Assembly (NCBI GenBank): GCA_964410015.1
Contig: CAYPFV010000162.1
Location: 1-6,987 of the forward strand
Length of the DNA: 6,987 bases
Direction: 5' to 3'
Source: SKVR01 sp964410015
Lineage (GTDB): Bacteria; Bacteroidota; Bacteroidia; Bacteroidales; UBA7960
A program made the position numbers and the translations under genes. Below, one piece after another: positions 6,939 through 6,987 of the stretch. Positions within the stretch are counted from its first letter, which is position 1. Every line of letters begins with the position of its first letter. The notes under the pieces are model-generated. The model did not search any database. It worked only from the letters and a program-made list of their open reading frames with translations, and had not been told where the DNA came from.

Positions 6939-6987
6939 CTGTTCATAATTTGATTAAATAGGTCAGATGCCTGCCCCGTTCTTTTCT
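6935..6987 (-). CDS. possible 3' end of an upstream gene (partial)
   Basis: Minus-strand sequence entering from the right edge is open for sixteen codons (KRTGQASDLFNQIMNR) and stops at the TGA 6935-6937, overlapping the mpg ATG as ATGA. This is the same style of junction as the alternative GTGA at mpg-rlmI, which favours this frame. A second frame is also open to a TGA at 6943-6945 (ending RHLTYLIKL), so the choice is not settled by so few bases. The product cannot be recognised. Confidence 0.3.
   Translation of the reverse strand, partial: KRTGQASDLFNQIMNR

Overview
The window looks like a chromosomal segment of a Bacteroidota bacterium. It is moderately AT-rich. Its genes lack strong Shine-Dalgarno sequences. 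There is a TAnnTTTG-type (Bacteroidota sigma) -7 box. A low-complexity array built on CTTTGCG/GTGAAAC lies at the left end, of a kind I recall from intergenic DNA of this phylum. The N-terminal NagZ-type GH3 plus C-terminal beta-lactamase-fold fusion is an architecture I associate with the same phylum. The genus cannot be decided from the sequence.

All supported genes lie on the minus strand, so transcription runs from right to left. From the right edge: a likely 3' end of an upstream gene (6935-6987); a 3-methyladenine DNA glycosylase of the AAG/Mpg family (6333-6938); an RlmI-type 23S rRNA m5C methyltransferase (5122-6324, or from GTG at 6336 with a 4-base overlap of the mpg stop); and, after a short gap without a visible terminator, a 12-helix MATE exporter (3741-5075). 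These look like one co-directional run. A 163-base gap (3578-3740) carries a good -7 promoter box. It leads into a 1001-residue exported two-enzyme protein (572-3577) and a small three-helix membrane protein (279-521). The left 278 bases hold no supported gene but contain a near-perfect palindrome (51-66) and the repeat array (68-142).

Functionally the right half is information-maintenance and detoxification: base excision of alkylated purines, ribosomal RNA methylation and cation-driven efflux. The left half is envelope-related. The large protein joins a complete NagZ-like beta-N-acetylglucosaminidase to a serine hydrolase with SxxK, YSD and HSG motifs behind a signal peptide, which suggests muropeptide turnover outside the cytoplasm. 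I see no mobile element, CRISPR array, tRNA, rRNA or defence system. The most interesting items are the fused cell-wall enzyme and the palindrome-plus-repeat element at the left edge.
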